A stretch of 64,000 nucleotides of DNA. Origin: Spirochaetaceae bacterium (GTDB lineage: Bacteria > Spirochaetota > Spirochaetia > WTKD01). Made by a program: the position numbers and the translations under genes. The notes under the pieces are model-generated. The model ran no database searches. It was not told where the DNA came from and worked only from the letters and a program-made list of their open reading frames with translations. Of this stretch, positions 52,696-61,399 are shown one piece after another. Within the stretch, counting starts at the first letter, position 1, and each line of letters starts with the position of its first letter. Location: the NCBI GenBank assembly GCA_011524535.1, contig WTKD01000006.1, positions 105,601-169,600 of the forward strand. The letters run 5' to 3'.

Positions 52696-53946
52696 CTAGG
52701 TGTAACGCTTTATGATCAGCACTCCGTTATGTCCACCAAACCCGAATGTGTTTGACATTGCTACATTGATGGATTTCTCTTCAGCCTTGTGCGGCACGTA
52801 ATCAAGATCACAACGTTCATCAGGAGTATCGAGGTTGATGGTTGGAGGTATGAATCCTTCACGTATGGCGACCAAAGATGCAATGGCTTCGAGTGCGCCC
52901 GCTGCGCCAATACAGTGACCCGTCATCGATTTTGTAGAGGAGACCTTTAATGCATCGGCGTGGGGGCCAAAAACTTCGCGTATGGCGTGTGTTTCGGTAG
53001 GATCATTAATGGGAGTTGAGGTTCCGTGGGCGTTTATATAGTCTATATCCGTCAAAGCTAAATTGGCATCTTGTAGAGCGAGTTTCATAGCATCTTGAGC
53101 TCCAATACCTTCGGGGTGGGGCGCTGTTTGGTGATACGCATCACAGGTTGCAGCGTAACCAGCAATCTCTCCGAGTATGGGTGCGTTTCGAGCTTTTGCA
53201 TGTTCTTCTGATTCTAGAACCAATACGCCAGCAGCTTCGCCTATGACGAATCCGTCTCGATCTTTATCGAAGGGTCGGGATGCCTTGGAGGGATCTTCAG
53301 AGAATTTCGTGGATAATGCATGGAGCGCATTGAAACCACTGATGCCAACATGGGTAATGGGGGCTTCAACCCCACCGGTGATAACTGCATCGACGCTTCC
53401 CGATCGTATCAATGTATACGATTGACCTATTGCATCATTGCCCGAAGCACAAGCAGTTGCAACGGTATAGCAAGGACCACGAAGTTGGTGGTGAAGCGCT
53501 ACGTTTCCTGCCCCTATGTTTATGATAAGTTTTGGAATCGATAGAGGTGGGATGGAAATATGATCTGAATCGTGTTCTGAATCGAGATGCTTTATGTATA
53601 TATCTTCGATTGTTTTGAATCCTCCGATCCCCACACCAAAAATGACCCCTACACGAGTAGGATCGAAGGATGATTCTGTCAATCCTGAGATAGAGAGAGC
53701 TTCTTTGCTGGCTAGATGTGCAAATACGCTATAAGGGTCCATTCTGCGCAATTCGCGCGAATTGTATTGAGAATGCTGCTCTATGTTTTTTACTTCTGCA
53801 GCATAGGTGGTTGTATGACGTTGTGGATCTATATGCGTAATGCGCCCAATCCCACTTGTTCCGGCTCTCAGAGATTGAGAGAATTCACCTATACTATTTC
53901 CTATGGGAGTGACTGCGCCCCATCCTGTAATTACTACTCGTTTCAT
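52696..53946 (-). CDS. fabF: 3-oxoacyl-ACP synthase II
   Basis: FabF extends acyl-ACP chains by condensing them with malonyl-ACP. The 416 residues have the Cys-His-His triad: TACASGND with the nucleophile Cys, NAHGTSTPINDPTE and MTGHCIGAAGA. The gene follows fabG by three bases on the minus strand; fabD is first. No acpP lies between them, so the acyl carrier protein gene must be elsewhere. Confidence 0.96.
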   Translation of the reverse strand: MKRVVITGWGAVTPIGNSIGEFSQSLRAGTSGIGRITHIDPQRHTTTYAAEVKNIEQHSQYNSRELRRMDPYSVFAHLASKEALSISGLTESSFDPTRVGVIFGVGIGGFKTIEDIYIKHLDSEHDSDHISIPPLSIPKLIINIGAGNVALHHQLRGPCYTVATACASGNDAIGQSYTLIRSGSVDAVITGGVEAPITHVGISGFNALHALSTKFSEDPSKASRPFDKDRDGFVIGEAAGVLVLESEEHAKARNAPILGEIAGYAATCDAYHQTAPHPEGIGAQDAMKLALQDANLALTDIDYINAHGTSTPINDPTETHAIREVFGPHADALKVSSTKSMTGHCIGAAGALEAIASLVAIREGFIPPTINLDTPDERCDLDYVPHKAEEKSINVAMSNTFGFGGHNGVLIIKRYT

Positions 53947-53949
53947 ATG

Positions 53950-54690
53950 CTATACTCCTAGCCCCCCGCTTACTCGAATTGTTTCACCTGTTATATAACT
54001 TGCATATGAGGATAGCAAGAACACGCAGGTTTTTGCAACCTCTTCACTCGAACCAGGTCGCGCTAGAGGGATGCTTTTAATAAATGTTTTTCTGTGATCT
54101 TCACTGAGAGCCTCGGTCATATCGGTTTCGATAAATCCTGGAGCAATGGCGTTTACGCGAAGACCTCGTCCACCCAATTCACGGGCAAGACTTTTTGTAA
54201 GACCAATTATGCCCGCCTTGGCAGCACAATAATTGCTTTGTCCCGCATTGCCAATAACACCGACGATTGAGCTTATATTCACGATAGATCCTGCTCGTTT
54301 TTTTGCCATGGGCATTGCAATCGCTCTGGTGGTGAGGAAGCAGCTTTTGAGATTGGTATCTATCACCGAATTCCAAGCCTCGACAGGCATTCTAAAAATA
54401 AAGCCGTCTTTTGCGATTCCGGCATTGTTCACTAGACCGTCTATATGGGGGGCGTCTTTAAGAATCGATTCAAATGTGGTTTTTACCGCCGATTCATCAG
54501 AAACATCACAGGGATAGAATTTGATAGAAGCACCTTGAGCACATAGCGGGGTGTATTCAGATACGATGTCCATTTCGTTCCTGCTAACGCAGTAGACAGA
54601 TGCTCCGTGTTCAACGCAAGCTCGAACGATTGAGCGCCCAATGCCGCGTGAACTTCCTGTTACAATGATGTGTTTGCCAATCAGTTCCAT
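53950..54690 (-). CDS. fabG: 3-oxoacyl-ACP reductase
   Basis: FabG reduces 3-oxoacyl-ACP with NADPH in the fatty acid cycle. The 246 residues have TGSSRGIGR, NNAG, NISSIVG with the catalytic Ser, and YCAAKAG with Tyr and Lys; the C-terminus IRVSGGLGV is typical. It starts 11 bases after fabD and precedes fabF. Confidence 0.95.
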   Translation of the reverse strand: MELIGKHIIVTGSSRGIGRSIVRACVEHGASVYCVSRNEMDIVSEYTPLCAQGASIKFYPCDVSDESAVKTTFESILKDAPHIDGLVNNAGIAKDGFIFRMPVEAWNSVIDTNLKSCFLTTRAIAMPMAKKRAGSIVNISSIVGVIGNAGQSNYCAAKAGIIGLTKSLARELGGRGLRVNAIAPGFIETDMTEALSEDHRKTFIKSIPLARPGSSEEVAKTCVFLLSSYASYITGETIRVSGGLGV

Positions 54691-54701
54691 ATATTCCTCG
54701 A

Positions 54702-55625
54702 TTATGAGTCTAAAACACCGGTCAGAATTACTTCTGGTGGGGTGTTAGTAGATTGTGTTTTCATGAAATTTTTCCAAAGCCCCTGCAGGACCCGTCCGGG
54801 ACCAACCTCGTATAGTGAAAGGTTGTTGATTATGGATATAGATTGCATTGTGTCGACCCATTGAACTGGAGAAACAAGTTGCAGGGCACACAGAGAACGT
54901 AATGTTTCCGGGCTTGATTCGGGAGCTCCTGTTACATTCGAGTATACAATTTTTTGAGGAGGGTTGAACGTATACCCAGAGAGTACCTCGGCAAATTTGA
55001 TCCGAGCTTCTTCCATAAGTGGTGAATGGAAGGGACCCGATACGGCTAGAGGGACGCATCTTCGGGCATGTGATAACGCTTCTTTTGCTTTGACCAAACC
55101 CATATAGGTTCCCGATAAGACGGTCTGCTGGGGGCTGTTGTGGATCGCGATATAGGCCCGATCTACGTTCTTCACTGCTTCTATAATTTCTTCACTCGTT
55201 AGACCCAATACGGCAAGCATACCCGATGGTTGGTTATCTTCATCCCAGGTTCGTGAATGCTCTTCCATTACTTTTCCTCGAGCATGGACAATTTCCAATA
55301 CATCGCCAATAGATAGGACTTCGGCATCGGCCAAGGCAGCGTATTCGCCTAAGCTGAATCCAGCGACAGTCCCACTGGTTAGGGGTATATCTCTTTCTCT
55401 CAGAGTATAGGCCGCGGAAAGATTTACAAGGGTTATGAGTATCTGAGACATATCGGTGCGCGAAATCGTTTCGAGGGGTCCATCTTTCAACAAACGATGG
55501 ACATCACAACCGGCAATATCTGATGCTTGCTCGAACATTTCACGTACTTCTCGAAAAGAATCATAGAAATCGAGACCCATCCCGAGATACTGCGATCCTT
55601 GTCCAGGATATAAGAAAACATTCAT
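54702..55625 (-). CDS. fabD: Malonyl-CoA:ACP transacylase
   Basis: FabD loads malonate onto ACP. The 307 residues begin FLYPGQGSQYLGMG, with the active-site GFSLGEYAAL (Ser) and VSGPFHSPLM (His). It leads fabD-fabG-fabF. Seventy-seven bases separate it from the stop of the upstream ABC ATPase gene, so it may share the fbp transcript or have its own promoter. Confidence 0.95.
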   Translation of the reverse strand: MNVFLYPGQGSQYLGMGLDFYDSFREVREMFEQASDIAGCDVHRLLKDGPLETISRTDMSQILITLVNLSAAYTLRERDIPLTSGTVAGFSLGEYAALADAEVLSIGDVLEIVHARGKVMEEHSRTWDEDNQPSGMLAVLGLTSEEIIEAVKNVDRAYIAIHNSPQQTVLSGTYMGLVKAKEALSHARRCVPLAVSGPFHSPLMEEARIKFAEVLSGYTFNPPQKIVYSNVTGAPESSPETLRSLCALQLVSPVQWVDTMQSISIINNLSLYEVGPGRVLQGLWKNFMKTQSTNTPPEVILTGVLDS

Positions 55626-55702
55626 TTATATACGTATGGTATGTTCGGCACATGGTATTGTCAATAATTCACGATAAATTGAGAAATTGGTGGTAAGACG
55701 CC

Positions 55703-56785
55703 TCATTGTGCGTAGAGAGCAGCGGGTTGGGCGTCGGGGTGGAGGGATAGGCAATAGCTTTTTTGTTCTTTTAATACCTGTTGAGGGGGACAAGTACAAG
55801 TTATCAGTGTTTTTTGCGCAGTAAATTGCACTTCTTGGTAGGATCCATAGAATCGTTTTTGAATGAGCGTTCCTTGGCAACAGGTGCAGAATTCATCGTC
55901 TGTATGTTCTTCTATAAGCAACATCGATGGCCGAATCATAAGTGCCTCTATATGTGCATCATTCCTATAAGTATATATTTTATTTAGAGCAATGGGCCCG
56001 AGAGGGGTTATGACGTGATCCCCATTTGGACGTGCGGACACTTTGTTTGTTTTTCCAAAAAAGTTTGCTGTAAACATACTTTGAGGTTTTGAATAAATGC
56101 TTTTTGGGGACCCTTGTTGAATAATATGCCCGTTGTTCAACAAGATGATGTGATCGGCAATCCGAAAAGCTTCATCCCGATCGTGAGTAACAAAAATAGT
56201 CGTTATATTTTCCTCCAGAAGCATATTCCTGAGAGATTCGAGCATGCTGTCTTTAAGGTGTAGATCGATGCTGTTGAAGGGTTCGTCCAGGATGAGAATA
56301 TGTTTTTTTTGGGCGAGCGCTCGAGCAATGGCTACGCGCTGCTTTTGTCCTCCAGACAATTCGTGAGGAAAATTGTGCTCAACGTTTCCAAGATTGCTCA
56401 TATGGAGTAATTCCTGTAATCGTTTTTTTTGGGCGGCACGGGGAATAGAATCAATGCCAAAAAGGATGTTTTTGTGAACCGTTAGATGAGGGAATAGGGC
56501 AAAATCTTGGAAAACCATACCGATATTTCGCATCGCTGAAGGGATCGAATATGTGGGAGAGGCGACCAATTTTTCATCTATATGAATGGTTCCATGCGTG
56601 GTTTGCTCGAAACCGGCTATGATTCTTAGCAGGGTTGTTTTTCCAGAGCCGCTGCTTCCAACTAGAGCGGTGATCATCCCCTTCGGGATAGTACAGTTTA
56701 CATCGTTTAGAACGGGTCCATCAGCGGGGGTGAAAATTTTGCTTACGTTTGTGATTTCAATATGTTTCTTTTGTGAAGATTGCAT
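55703..56785 (-). CDS. fbpC: Iron(III)-type ABC transporter ATP-binding protein
   Basis: The 360 residues have Walker A GSSGSGKTT, Q-loop FQDFALFPHLT, signature LSGGQKQR, Walker B ILILDEPFNSID and switch His in THDRDEA, and a C-terminal TOBE-like part (LMIRPSML). It drives iron uptake with the adjacent permease and binding protein. The start at ATG 56785 overlaps the end of fbpB by about 43 bases. Confidence 0.88.
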   Translation of the reverse strand: MQSSQKKHIEITNVSKIFTPADGPVLNDVNCTIPKGMITALVGSSGSGKTTLLRIIAGFEQTTHGTIHIDEKLVASPTYSIPSAMRNIGMVFQDFALFPHLTVHKNILFGIDSIPRAAQKKRLQELLHMSNLGNVEHNFPHELSGGQKQRVAIARALAQKKHILILDEPFNSIDLHLKDSMLESLRNMLLEENITTIFVTHDRDEAFRIADHIILLNNGHIIQQGSPKSIYSKPQSMFTANFFGKTNKVSARPNGDHVITPLGPIALNKIYTYRNDAHIEALMIRPSMLLIEEHTDDEFCTCCQGTLIQKRFYGSYQEVQFTAQKTLITCTCPPQQVLKEQKSYCLSLHPDAQPAALYAQ

Positions 56786-58437
56786 AGAGGTATAGACTCA
56801 ATTCTAGCAAAAAAGAAAAGGGGGAGTAAGCCACAGAAGACAAGACAAAGGGCAGGAAATGAGGCTTCTATAACGAGTTCATATTCGATGAGTCGGTGTA
56901 CTTCTACTGGCAAAGTGCGGAAATTGAATGGATGTAAAAGCGCGGTGAGCGGAAGATCACGAAGAACATCGATAAATACCAAAATAGTAGTTGCTATGAT
57001 AAATTTTTTCATAACGGGGATTTGAACTTTTACGAGGGTTGATAGATTACTCTTTCCTAAACTGCGAGAAGCCTCTGCAAAGAGTCTACACCGGGTGGAC
57101 ATTGCTCCATAGAGTGGTGCGTATGCGACAACGATGTAGCGAGCGCAGAGTCCAAAGAGCAGTGGTAGCAATGAATTTCCCGCGAACAATATCGGAACCC
57201 ATTCGGGAGGAGAAATAAAGGCAAGTGCTTTGGCGATATAAGTACGCAATGCCATAATACCGATAGCCAATACGGCTCCTGGTATGGCATAGCTTGTGTG
57301 TAATGTGTGTGAAATAAGGGGATTTCGTTTTGTATGAAGAATTGAATGATGGTTTGCAATTAATAATGATCCTGCAACGCATAAAAAGGCAACGATTGTA
57401 GCAGACAAGAAGCTCCTAAATGCGAATAATACGGTGTTTTGCAGCGCAGGAGTTTGTAAAAATGACCAATATACAAGCTGAATGAGAGGCAAAACAAACC
57501 CTAGTAGGAAGGGAGTGAGAAGCATGCACCAGATCATAATTGTCTTTTTTGTAGATGCTCGAGTGAAGGAAATCGAATTTCCGGAGGGAACAAAATGGAA
57601 ATGGTTGGATCTGTTATTCTCAATCAATAAGGCAATAAGAACCAATCCCAATAAGATTAGAGATCCATATTTCGCGAATTGGAAATTATAAGCATAGGTC
57701 CATGATCTGAATAATTCAGTTGTCAGTGTTTTAACTCCCAAATACGAAGCGGCTGCATATTCATTCAAACTTTCAACGAATACAAGAGAAGCGGCGGCAC
57801 TCAGTGCTGGGCGTGATAATGGCAATGTGATAGTAAAGAATATATCTGATGGAGATCGCCTAAATCCCTGAGTGGCATCACTGATATGCTTGGATTGTTG
57901 CAAAAATGAAGCCCGTGCGGCCAGATACACATAGGGGTAGAGAACAAGGGCCAGAACGATAATCAATCCGAAATGTGAATGGATAGGAAAGGACACTGAA
58001 CCTTCTGAAACAAACATGGAGAAGAATCGCGAAACAATCCCGGGAAAGGTCAATGTTTCTCGGATACCAAACGCCGCTATGTACGCGGGGACTGCTTTTG
58101 GAAATATGATGAGTAATTCCAGCAGGCGTTTTCCAGGGAAATCATATACTGAGACGAGCCAGGCAGATCCTATACCAATAAAAAGAGTAAGAACCGTTGT
58201 AGATAACGCTACAATAATGCTGTTCCACATGAAGGGTATGAGCTGAGTCTGACCGACTATAATGCTGTTCCACATGAAGGGTATGAGCTGAGTCTGACCG
58301 ACTATTTCCGCGGATGCGTCCCCAAAAGGAAAGAAAAACAGGGCAATGATCGGAGCCGTCATGATAAGGGTAATGATTATACCGAGACGATTGGTCGCAA
58401 AAAATCGTGCTAGAGATTTCAGGCCTGTGATCATCAT
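56743..58437 (-). CDS. fbpB: Iron(III)-type ABC transporter permease with an internal 15-residue duplication
   Basis: A 564-residue permease with two permease halves, each with an EAA-type loop (ATQGFRRSPSDIFFTITLPLSRPAL and EASRSLGKSNLSTLVKVQIP). After the first helix the 15 residues VGQTQLIPFMWNSII occur twice in a row, caused by a 45-bp tandem repeat at 58214-58305. The frame is kept, so the extra copy may be tolerated in the first extracytoplasmic loop or helix 2. It follows fbpA by 16 bases. Confidence 0.88.
   Translation of the reverse strand: MMITGLKSLARFFATNRLGIIITLIMTAPIIALFFFPFGDASAEIVGQTQLIPFMWNSIIVGQTQLIPFMWNSIIVALSTTVLTLFIGIGSAWLVSVYDFPGKRLLELLIIFPKAVPAYIAAFGIRETLTFPGIVSRFFSMFVSEGSVSFPIHSHFGLIIVLALVLYPYVYLAARASFLQQSKHISDATQGFRRSPSDIFFTITLPLSRPALSAAASLVFVESLNEYAAASYLGVKTLTTELFRSWTYAYNFQFAKYGSLILLGLVLIALLIENNRSNHFHFVPSGNSISFTRASTKKTIMIWCMLLTPFLLGFVLPLIQLVYWSFLQTPALQNTVLFAFRSFLSATIVAFLCVAGSLLIANHHSILHTKRNPLISHTLHTSYAIPGAVLAIGIMALRTYIAKALAFISPPEWVPILFAGNSLLPLLFGLCARYIVVAYAPLYGAMSTRCRLFAEASRSLGKSNLSTLVKVQIPVMKKFIIATTILVFIDVLRDLPLTALLHPFNFRTLPVEVHRLIEYELVIEASFPALCLVFCGLLPLFFFARIESIPLCNLHKRNILKSQT
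58214..58305. repeat. 45-bp tandem duplication inside fbpB
   Basis: The unit ATAATGCTGTTC... is repeated exactly with a 45-base period: 58214-58260 matches 58259-58305 (47 matching bases, overlapping by two). Being a multiple of three it adds 15 codons. Perfect identity suggests a recent event or an assembly artefact. Confidence 0.95.
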
Positions 58438-58453
58438 CGCCCGCCTGGTTCAA

Positions 58454-59500
58454 TTAGTACCAACCGTTTTGTGAGGCTATGTTGATAGCTTCTTGTAAAT
58501 ACGGTCGTAAATCTGAGAGGTTGAAATTCGATTCTTTAAATGAACCCCAAGAAGCTACCGTCGGACCAGGGGGCACGGCTGGGTTCACCGGATATTCATA
58601 ATTCTCATTCGTATAGAGCTCTTGGATTTGCTCTGAGAGCAAATATTCAATGAATTTTTCGGCGAGTTCCTTGTTTTTTGTATATTTGATGAGCCCAGCG
58701 CCGCTGATGTTCATATGGGTACCCGAGCTGTCTTGGTTTGGAAACCATATGCGAAGCGATTCACCGATGGCGCGTTCTGCAGGGTCCTGCGAATGAATCA
58801 TAAGCCCAAGATAATAGGAATTTGATATAGCCACGTCGGCATTTCCAGAAGCAACGAGTTTTATTTGACCTCGGTCATTTCCCTGAGGTTCGCGCGCGAA
58901 GTTATTCACCAATCCCGCAACCCAAGCGATGGTTTGGTCTGTGCCTAGTTCTGCAATTCGAGAAGCGATAAGAGAAACATTGTAGGCGTTTGCGCTAGAA
59001 CGAGTCGCGATGGTTATATCCGACCGGGTTGCCAGTGATTCATAGGTTGGGAAATTGGTTGGATCTGTGACCAATGGATCGTATATAAGGACTCGTGCCC
59101 TTTTTGTAAATCCAATCCATGAATTGTCGTTTGCTTTAAACTTAGATGGAATAAAGGATCCGATGGATGAAGATATGGGTTGTAAAAACCCAGAATGCTG
59201 CGCTTGAGTCAATGCTCCGGCATCGGGGGCGATGAGTATGTCTGCTGGAGTGTTTTCTTGTTCCGCACTAAGCCGCGCGATCAGTTCGCGAGGATTTCCA
59301 GAAATTACATTGACCGTTGCTGAGTAGACGTTCTCAAATTGTGCAATGGCAATCTCATCGCTGGCATAATTTCTTGCAGCATAAATATTGAGAATCTTGT
59401 CTTTGGTTTCTGAAGAGCCAGAAGCATACAGCGAAGCCGTTGAAACGAATACAATTAGGATGATGAACAGACATTTGTAAAATAGTGGAAAATGTTTCAT
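58454..59500 (-). CDS. fbpA: Iron(III)-binding periplasmic protein
   Basis: The 348 residues begin with a signal peptide (MKHFPLFYKCLFIILIVFVS, likely cut after YAS; a GSSE-type mature start). IYAARNY, ENTPADILIAPDAG and AISNSYYLGLM with the Tyr pair match ferric-binding proteins. WFPNQDSSGTHMNISG is another family block. It captures iron for FbpB/FbpC. No strong ribosome-binding site precedes ATG 59500. It heads fbpABC. Confidence 0.88.
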   Translation of the reverse strand: MKHFPLFYKCLFIILIVFVSTASLYASGSSETKDKILNIYAARNYASDEIAIAQFENVYSATVNVISGNPRELIARLSAEQENTPADILIAPDAGALTQAQHSGFLQPISSSIGSFIPSKFKANDNSWIGFTKRARVLIYDPLVTDPTNFPTYESLATRSDITIATRSSANAYNVSLIASRIAELGTDQTIAWVAGLVNNFAREPQGNDRGQIKLVASGNADVAISNSYYLGLMIHSQDPAERAIGESLRIWFPNQDSSGTHMNISGAGLIKYTKNKELAEKFIEYLLSEQIQELYTNENYEYPVNPAVPPGPTVASWGSFKESNFNLSDLRPYLQEAINIASQNGWY

Positions 59501-59792
59501 TGGTTAAATTCTAAGATAAAAATCATACAGAGGTCAATTATTTGGGGAGCCTAAAATTTTATCGGATATGGAAAGGATTAAGACATACATAATGTCGTAG
59601 GGTGATCGATCGGCAGTTTACAGCGTTTACGTATGTCTTTGCATGTTACTGTTTATGCAAAACAAAAGCTTGCAAGTATTCTGCTTTAGTGTGAAATTTT
59701 TTGACATATTTTTACACAGTAATGATGAACTTTTATATAGGGAACGCCCATCAAAGGCTATAATCATTGTTCAGGAAATTATACCATATGGT
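59501..59792. other. Divergent spacer upstream of fbpA
   Basis: This spacer separates fbpA from the thioredoxin-like gene. On the minus strand TTGACC and TAGAAT, 18 bases apart, resemble a promoter, but the -10 would be only about seven bases before the fbpA ATG. No Fur-box-like palindrome is clear. The plus-strand frame open from 59643 lacks conserved character before 59793. Confidence 0.35.
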
Positions 59793-60158
59793 ATGCAGAC
59801 ACTTTCAAAACAAGACATACTCTCCCTCATTGAGAATAAAGAGCTCTCGAACGAGGTGATTAAGTCTTCACCAATAGTTGTAAGTATTTTCACACAAGGA
59901 TGGTGCGGTGATTGGCATCGAGTACAGACATGGCTGAAGAATGTCGAACCAAGCTCGGATGATTTTTCAATATTCTTGTGCGTATACGATGAAGATTCTC
60001 ATTTTGATCAAATCAAGGCGGTGAAGGAAGACCTTTGGGATAATCATTTGATCCCCTATTTTCGGTTCTACTCCGGGGGCGTGTTTAAAGAAGCCTATAA
60101 CGCCATTTCAGAAAGAAAATTTTTGAAAGTCATAGAATCCTTAAAGAGCGACACTTAG
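59793..60158 (+). CDS. Thioredoxin-like protein with a single active-site Cys
   Basis: A 121-residue thioredoxin fold. VSIFTQGWCGDWHRVQTWL occupies the active-site position: WCGDW keeps the first Cys but has Trp instead of the second. LIPYFRFYSGG has the cis-Pro and the last strands. A one-Cys thioredoxin cannot do ordinary dithiol exchange; it may bind thiols or be structural. ATG 59793 is the likely start, with AGGAA about 15 bases upstream. No other gene is nearby on this strand. Confidence 0.7.
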   Translation: MQTLSKQDILSLIENKELSNEVIKSSPIVVSIFTQGWCGDWHRVQTWLKNVEPSSDDFSIFLCVYDEDSHFDQIKAVKEDLWDNHLIPYFRFYSGGVFKEAYNAISERKFLKVIESLKSDT

Positions 60159-60265
60159 CATATTCCCGACAGTTCTTCGTAGAAGAACGTGGGCATTCAG
60201 ATTGTTGAAAAACAGTGCAGCCTGTGTAGGTAGTAGATAGTACCGGCTTGTGGCACTAGTCAGAC

Positions 60266-61363
60266 CTATGTTCCCAGCAAATACTTGAAGCGCTCTGTAA
60301 TTGCCCCACTCATATGAGAGGTAGATACAGCGGGCTTGCCCTGGGCTATGTCCTTTGTGAAGATGCCCTCGCTCAATGTATCAGAAACCGCTTGTTCTAA
60401 CATTCTAGCGGGTAATTCAAGTTTACAGGTAAGTCGTAGTAGGAGAGCAAGAGAAAGAATTTGGGCAATTGGATTTGCAATACCCATACCGGCGATGTCT
60501 GGAGCAGATCCACCCGCAGGTTCATAAAGATTTGGACTAGTTTCTTCGGAGCCCGCTAGAGCGATGCTAGCGCTCGGGAGCATGCCGAGTGACCCAGTAA
60601 GCATAGCTACTTCATCAGAGAGAATATCACCAAAAAGATTGCCACAGAGCATAACATCGAATTGTTGCGGATTGGAAACAACTTGCATTGCCGCATTGTC
60701 TACGTAGATGTTTGTATAATCAACGTCGGGGTATCGTTTGCTAACTTCTGCGACTACTTGTCGCCATAAGACCATGGTTTCGAGTACATTTGCTTTATCA
60801 ACCGAAGTAAGTTTTTTTCCTCTCGCTTGTGCTAATGAGAACGCGAGATCAGCGATACGTTCAATTTCTTCACGGGTATAGCGCATAGTATCGAGAGCTT
60901 CTGTGTCGTTACGGTGCTTGGGCGTGCCAAAATAGATACCGCTTGTAAGTTCTCTCACAATGAGGATATCGAGCCCACGCTTTGCAATGTCGCTACGGAG
61001 TGGAGAAAGGTCAGTGCAAGATGGATAAATGCGTGATGGGCGGAGGTTTGCAAACAAACCAAGTTTTTTACGCAGGGGAAGCAAGGCAGCTCGTTCTGGT
61101 TGTTCGGAAGGAGGCAAATGTTCCCATTTTGGTCCGCCGATACTACCAAACAATACCGCATCACTATTCATACAAGTTTCGAGTGTGTCATCTGGCAAGG
61201 CCTTGCCATTTTCATCGATAGCAACGCCTCCGACGTTTTTCTCTGTACATTGAAAACTGACCGAATAATGCTCCTCAACGATAGGTAGAAATTTTAATGT
61301 TTCTGCCATGACTTCTGGACCGATGCCATCTCCGGGCAACACGGCTATCTTAAAACTATGCAT
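60266..61363 (-). CDS. leuB: 3-isopropylmalate dehydrogenase
   Basis: LeuB oxidises and decarboxylates 3-isopropylmalate in leucine synthesis. The 365 residues have IAVLPGDGIGPEV, LRKKLGLFANLRP, RELTSGIYFGTPK, DKANVLE and EPAGGSAPDIAGMGIANP. Start ATG 61363 has GGAGGT five bases upstream; the longer frame to 61429 would add a hydrophobic tail over the tkt start and is rejected. It diverges from tkt with 36 bases between. Other leu genes are not in the window. Confidence 0.95.
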   Translation of the reverse strand: MHSFKIAVLPGDGIGPEVMAETLKFLPIVEEHYSVSFQCTEKNVGGVAIDENGKALPDDTLETCMNSDAVLFGSIGGPKWEHLPPSEQPERAALLPLRKKLGLFANLRPSRIYPSCTDLSPLRSDIAKRGLDILIVRELTSGIYFGTPKHRNDTEALDTMRYTREEIERIADLAFSLAQARGKKLTSVDKANVLETMVLWRQVVAEVSKRYPDVDYTNIYVDNAAMQVVSNPQQFDVMLCGNLFGDILSDEVAMLTGSLGMLPSASIALAGSEETSPNLYEPAGGSAPDIAGMGIANPIAQILSLALLLRLTCKLELPARMLEQAVSDTLSEGIFTKDIAQGKPAVSTSHMSGAITERFKYLLGT

Positions 61364-61399
61364 AGGACCTCCAAATAGGTACGATACGAACAGAATACC

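Noticed and set aside
60172-60188. Hairpin GTTCTTC-GTA-GAAGAAC after the thioredoxin-like gene
   Set aside because: Stem is perfect but no T-run follows on either strand, so terminator function is not supported.
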